7,286 nt of DNA. It comes from an uncultured Steroidobacter sp. (GTDB taxonomy: Bacteria; Pseudomonadota; Gammaproteobacteria; Steroidobacterales; Steroidobacteraceae). The position numbers and the translations under genes are program-made. Numbering within the stretch: the first letter of the stretch is position 1; the number at the start of each line of letters is the position of its first letter. The notes beneath the pieces were generated by a model, which saw only the letters and a program-made list of their open reading frames with translations, was not told where the DNA came from and searched no databases. The stretch is from NCBI GenBank assembly GCA_946478975.1, contig CAMLEO010000329.1, forward strand, positions 1 through 7,286, in the 5' to 3' direction. Positions 5,819-7,286 of this stretch are shown piece after piece.

Positions 5819-7286
5819 ATGGGCACGGTTGCTTGGAACCCACGCAATGTGAGTCTGCCGGAACCGCAATTACCGCCCCCACAGCCTGACGTTCGCACTA
5901 CTTCGACCCATTCGAACCCGCCGCAGTCGACGGGGACGACCAACTCGGCGAGCACCACCACGGCCACGACCGCCGCCGCGCCTGAGCCGACGCTGGTTCA
6001 ATTCACGCCGGTGTACTCGCCGAGTAACGACGGCGATCGCGCATCCTATATTCCGCGTGGTTTCGCCGCCGGCAGTCAACCCAAGCAACATTCTTATGCC
6101 GGCCTGGAAGCGGACGATCCGCGTCGCTCGCTGATCGATCAGGGCTACGAGGTCCAGGACATCGATCGCGAAGCGAACGCGCTCGCCGATCAGACGATTG
6201 ATATCGACGGCGCGCGTGCCAAGGTGCAGACGGCCGCTAACAACGAGCAGCAGTTCTGGACCAACGTCTACTCGAAGTTGCCGCCGCAGCAGAATAAACA
6301 GCTGCGCTCGCTCGCTGAGGACATCGACAAAGCGACGGATAAGACCGCCGCTCAAGCCAAGTTCGATAGCACGATCACGCCGTTGTTGAGCGCCGACCAG
6401 CGCACTCAATTGCAAACATTGCAGCGGCAGACCCAGGATGCGCAGATCGATCTGAACGGCCAGATCATCGGCAAGCGACTGCTCGATGCGCAGACGAGCG
6501 GCAACGCCGAGCAGTTGTCGCTTGCAACGGCGGACGCGCGTGCTCACATCTCCGATAAGCATCAGCTCGCGGCGAATCGCAAAGTCGAGGATGCCTATGC
6601 GCTGGTGATGACGCCGGAGAATCAAAAGGCTCTGGCGGCACCCCAAAAGGCCGTCATCGATGCGGTCCAGAAGCTGAATCAAAATCCTGGCGACAAGACG
6701 TTGCAGCAGGGCGTGAAGGACGCCAAGAAGGCGCTCGACGATGCGCAAGGCCGAGTGCTGAGCGCCGAAGATAAAAAGACCATCGATACGCTCGAAGCCG
6801 CGCAGGATCGCGAGCGCGATTTGGGCGGGCTACTGTTGCAAGAGGCACAGACCGAGCGGCGCTATGTTGAGCTGAGCGCGGTTGAGAAGCAGCGGCCGTT
6901 GAACGATACGGAAAAACGCATCCTTGAACTTGCGAAGCTGGACTTCGGCGTCGTGCAGAAGAATCGCGGCGTGCGGGACCTTGCGGTCAAGGCGGCGAAT
7001 GCGGAAGAGGGTGACCGCGAAGAGATTTTGGGTGATTTGAACACCAAGCTCAGCGAGTTCATGCGGGCCAAGTCGGATGCCGACATCAAGCGTGCCGAGT
7101 TCGGCAAAGACGTCGCCCAGAACGGCAATGTGACGTCCTCCGGCACGGAGACCAATTCTGGATCAAATGTTCAAACCGTCGCGTACACGCAAACGACGTC
7201 AGGCGGTGCGAAGCAGACGCTCAAGGTTGGCAAAGAGTTCGAGATGGATATGCCATCGACCGAGCTCACTGTCGCCCAGGCGGACA
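5819..7286 (+). CDS. Large unidentified protein, Pro/Ser/Thr-rich N-terminus and Gln-rich helical region (3' partial)
   Basis: The frame runs 489 codons without a stop and leaves the window, so the full protein is longer. I do not recognise the family. Residues 1-70 are a low-complexity Pro/Ser/Thr/Ala segment with PQLPPPQP and a run of Thr and Ala (41-54), probably disordered. Residues about 100-435 are charged, Ala/Gln/Leu-rich and predicted mostly helical, possibly coiled coil, with a loose internal repeat ('LSADQRTQLQTL' at 190-201 and 'LSAEDKKTIDTL' at 314-325). Residues 436-463 are a Ser/Thr/Gly/Asn linker, and 'KQTLKVGKEFEMDMP' then looks like the start of a beta-type domain. No cysteine occurs in the 489 residues, and there is no N-terminal signal peptide or membrane segment. 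The composition fits a multidomain surface, exported or toxin-like protein, but no catalytic motif is seen. The ATG at 5819 is supported by AGGAG. It lies 159 bases after the operon and is probably a separate transcription unit. Confidence 0.75.
   Translation, partial: MGTVAWNPRNVSLPEPQLPPPQPDVRTTSTHSNPPQSTGTTNSASTTTATTAAAPEPTLVQFTPVYSPSNDGDRASYIPRGFAAGSQPKQHSYAGLEADDPRRSLIDQGYEVQDIDREANALADQTIDIDGARAKVQTAANNEQQFWTNVYSKLPPQQNKQLRSLAEDIDKATDKTAAQAKFDSTITPLLSADQRTQLQTLQRQTQDAQIDLNGQIIGKRLLDAQTSGNAEQLSLATADARAHISDKHQLAANRKVEDAYALVMTPENQKALAAPQKAVIDAVQKLNQNPGDKTLQQGVKDAKKALDDAQGRVLSAEDKKTIDTLEAAQDRERDLGGLLLQEAQTERRYVELSAVEKQRPLNDTEKRILELAKLDFGVVQKNRGVRDLAVKAANAEEGDREEILGDLNTKLSEFMRAKSDADIKRAEFGKDVAQNGNVTSSGTETNSGSNVQTVAYTQTTSGGAKQTLKVGKEFEMDMPSTELTVAQAD

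Noticed and set aside
5870..6748. Minus-strand open frame of 292 codons at the 3' end
   Set aside because: The plus-strand frame from 5819 is longer, has a strong AGGAG site and sensible composition. The minus translation is Arg/Leu-rich and lacks a convincing start context.

Overview
The window is GC-rich (roughly 60% by eye), gene-dense bacterial DNA. It looks like a Proteobacterium, most likely a Gammaproteobacterium of soil or water that degrades polysaccharides or glycans. This rests on the close resemblance of the aga-type genes to the N-acetylgalactosamine (GalNAc) genes of E. coli and Shewanella. I cannot name the genus from sequence alone.

Positions 2-5659 hold one tightly packed plus-strand gene string. 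In order it contains: (i) the 3' end of a GH27 alpha-galactosidase / alpha-N-acetylgalactosaminidase; (ii) a ten-helix DMT/EamA permease; (iii) KbaZ/GatZ (AgaZ), the tagatose-1,6-bisphosphate aldolase Z protein; (iv) AgaS, a SIS-domain galactosamine-6-phosphate deaminase/isomerase; (v) a BadF/BadG-type sugar kinase, the likely GalNAc kinase AgaK; (vi) a metal-dependent amidohydrolase with a predicted signal peptide. Four of the five junctions overlap (ATGA, ATGA, TGATG, TGATG). The fifth has a 7-nt gap that follows a good Shine-Dalgarno. This is an operon with translational coupling.

The genes suggest this route: GH27 releases terminal alpha-GalNAc (or galactose) from a glycan; the permease imports it; AgaK makes GalNAc-6-P; a deacetylase is then needed; AgaS converts galactosamine-6-P to tagatose-6-P plus ammonia; tagatose-6-P is phosphorylated and then cleaved by an aldolase involving KbaZ. 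Three expected pieces are not in the window: a NagA-like GalNAc-6-P deacetylase, the catalytic aldolase KbaY/GatY, and a recognisable tagatose-6-P kinase. The terminal amidohydrolase is not NagA-like and appears to be exported.

Positions 5660-5818 are a short non-coding gap containing an imperfect inverted repeat, an AT-rich tract and a strong ribosome binding site. From 5819 an open frame runs off the 3' end (489 codons seen). It encodes a large cysteine-free protein with a Pro/Ser/Thr-rich N-terminus followed by charged, Gln-rich helix, and I do not recognise it. No tRNA, rRNA, CRISPR array, insertion sequence or attachment site was seen.
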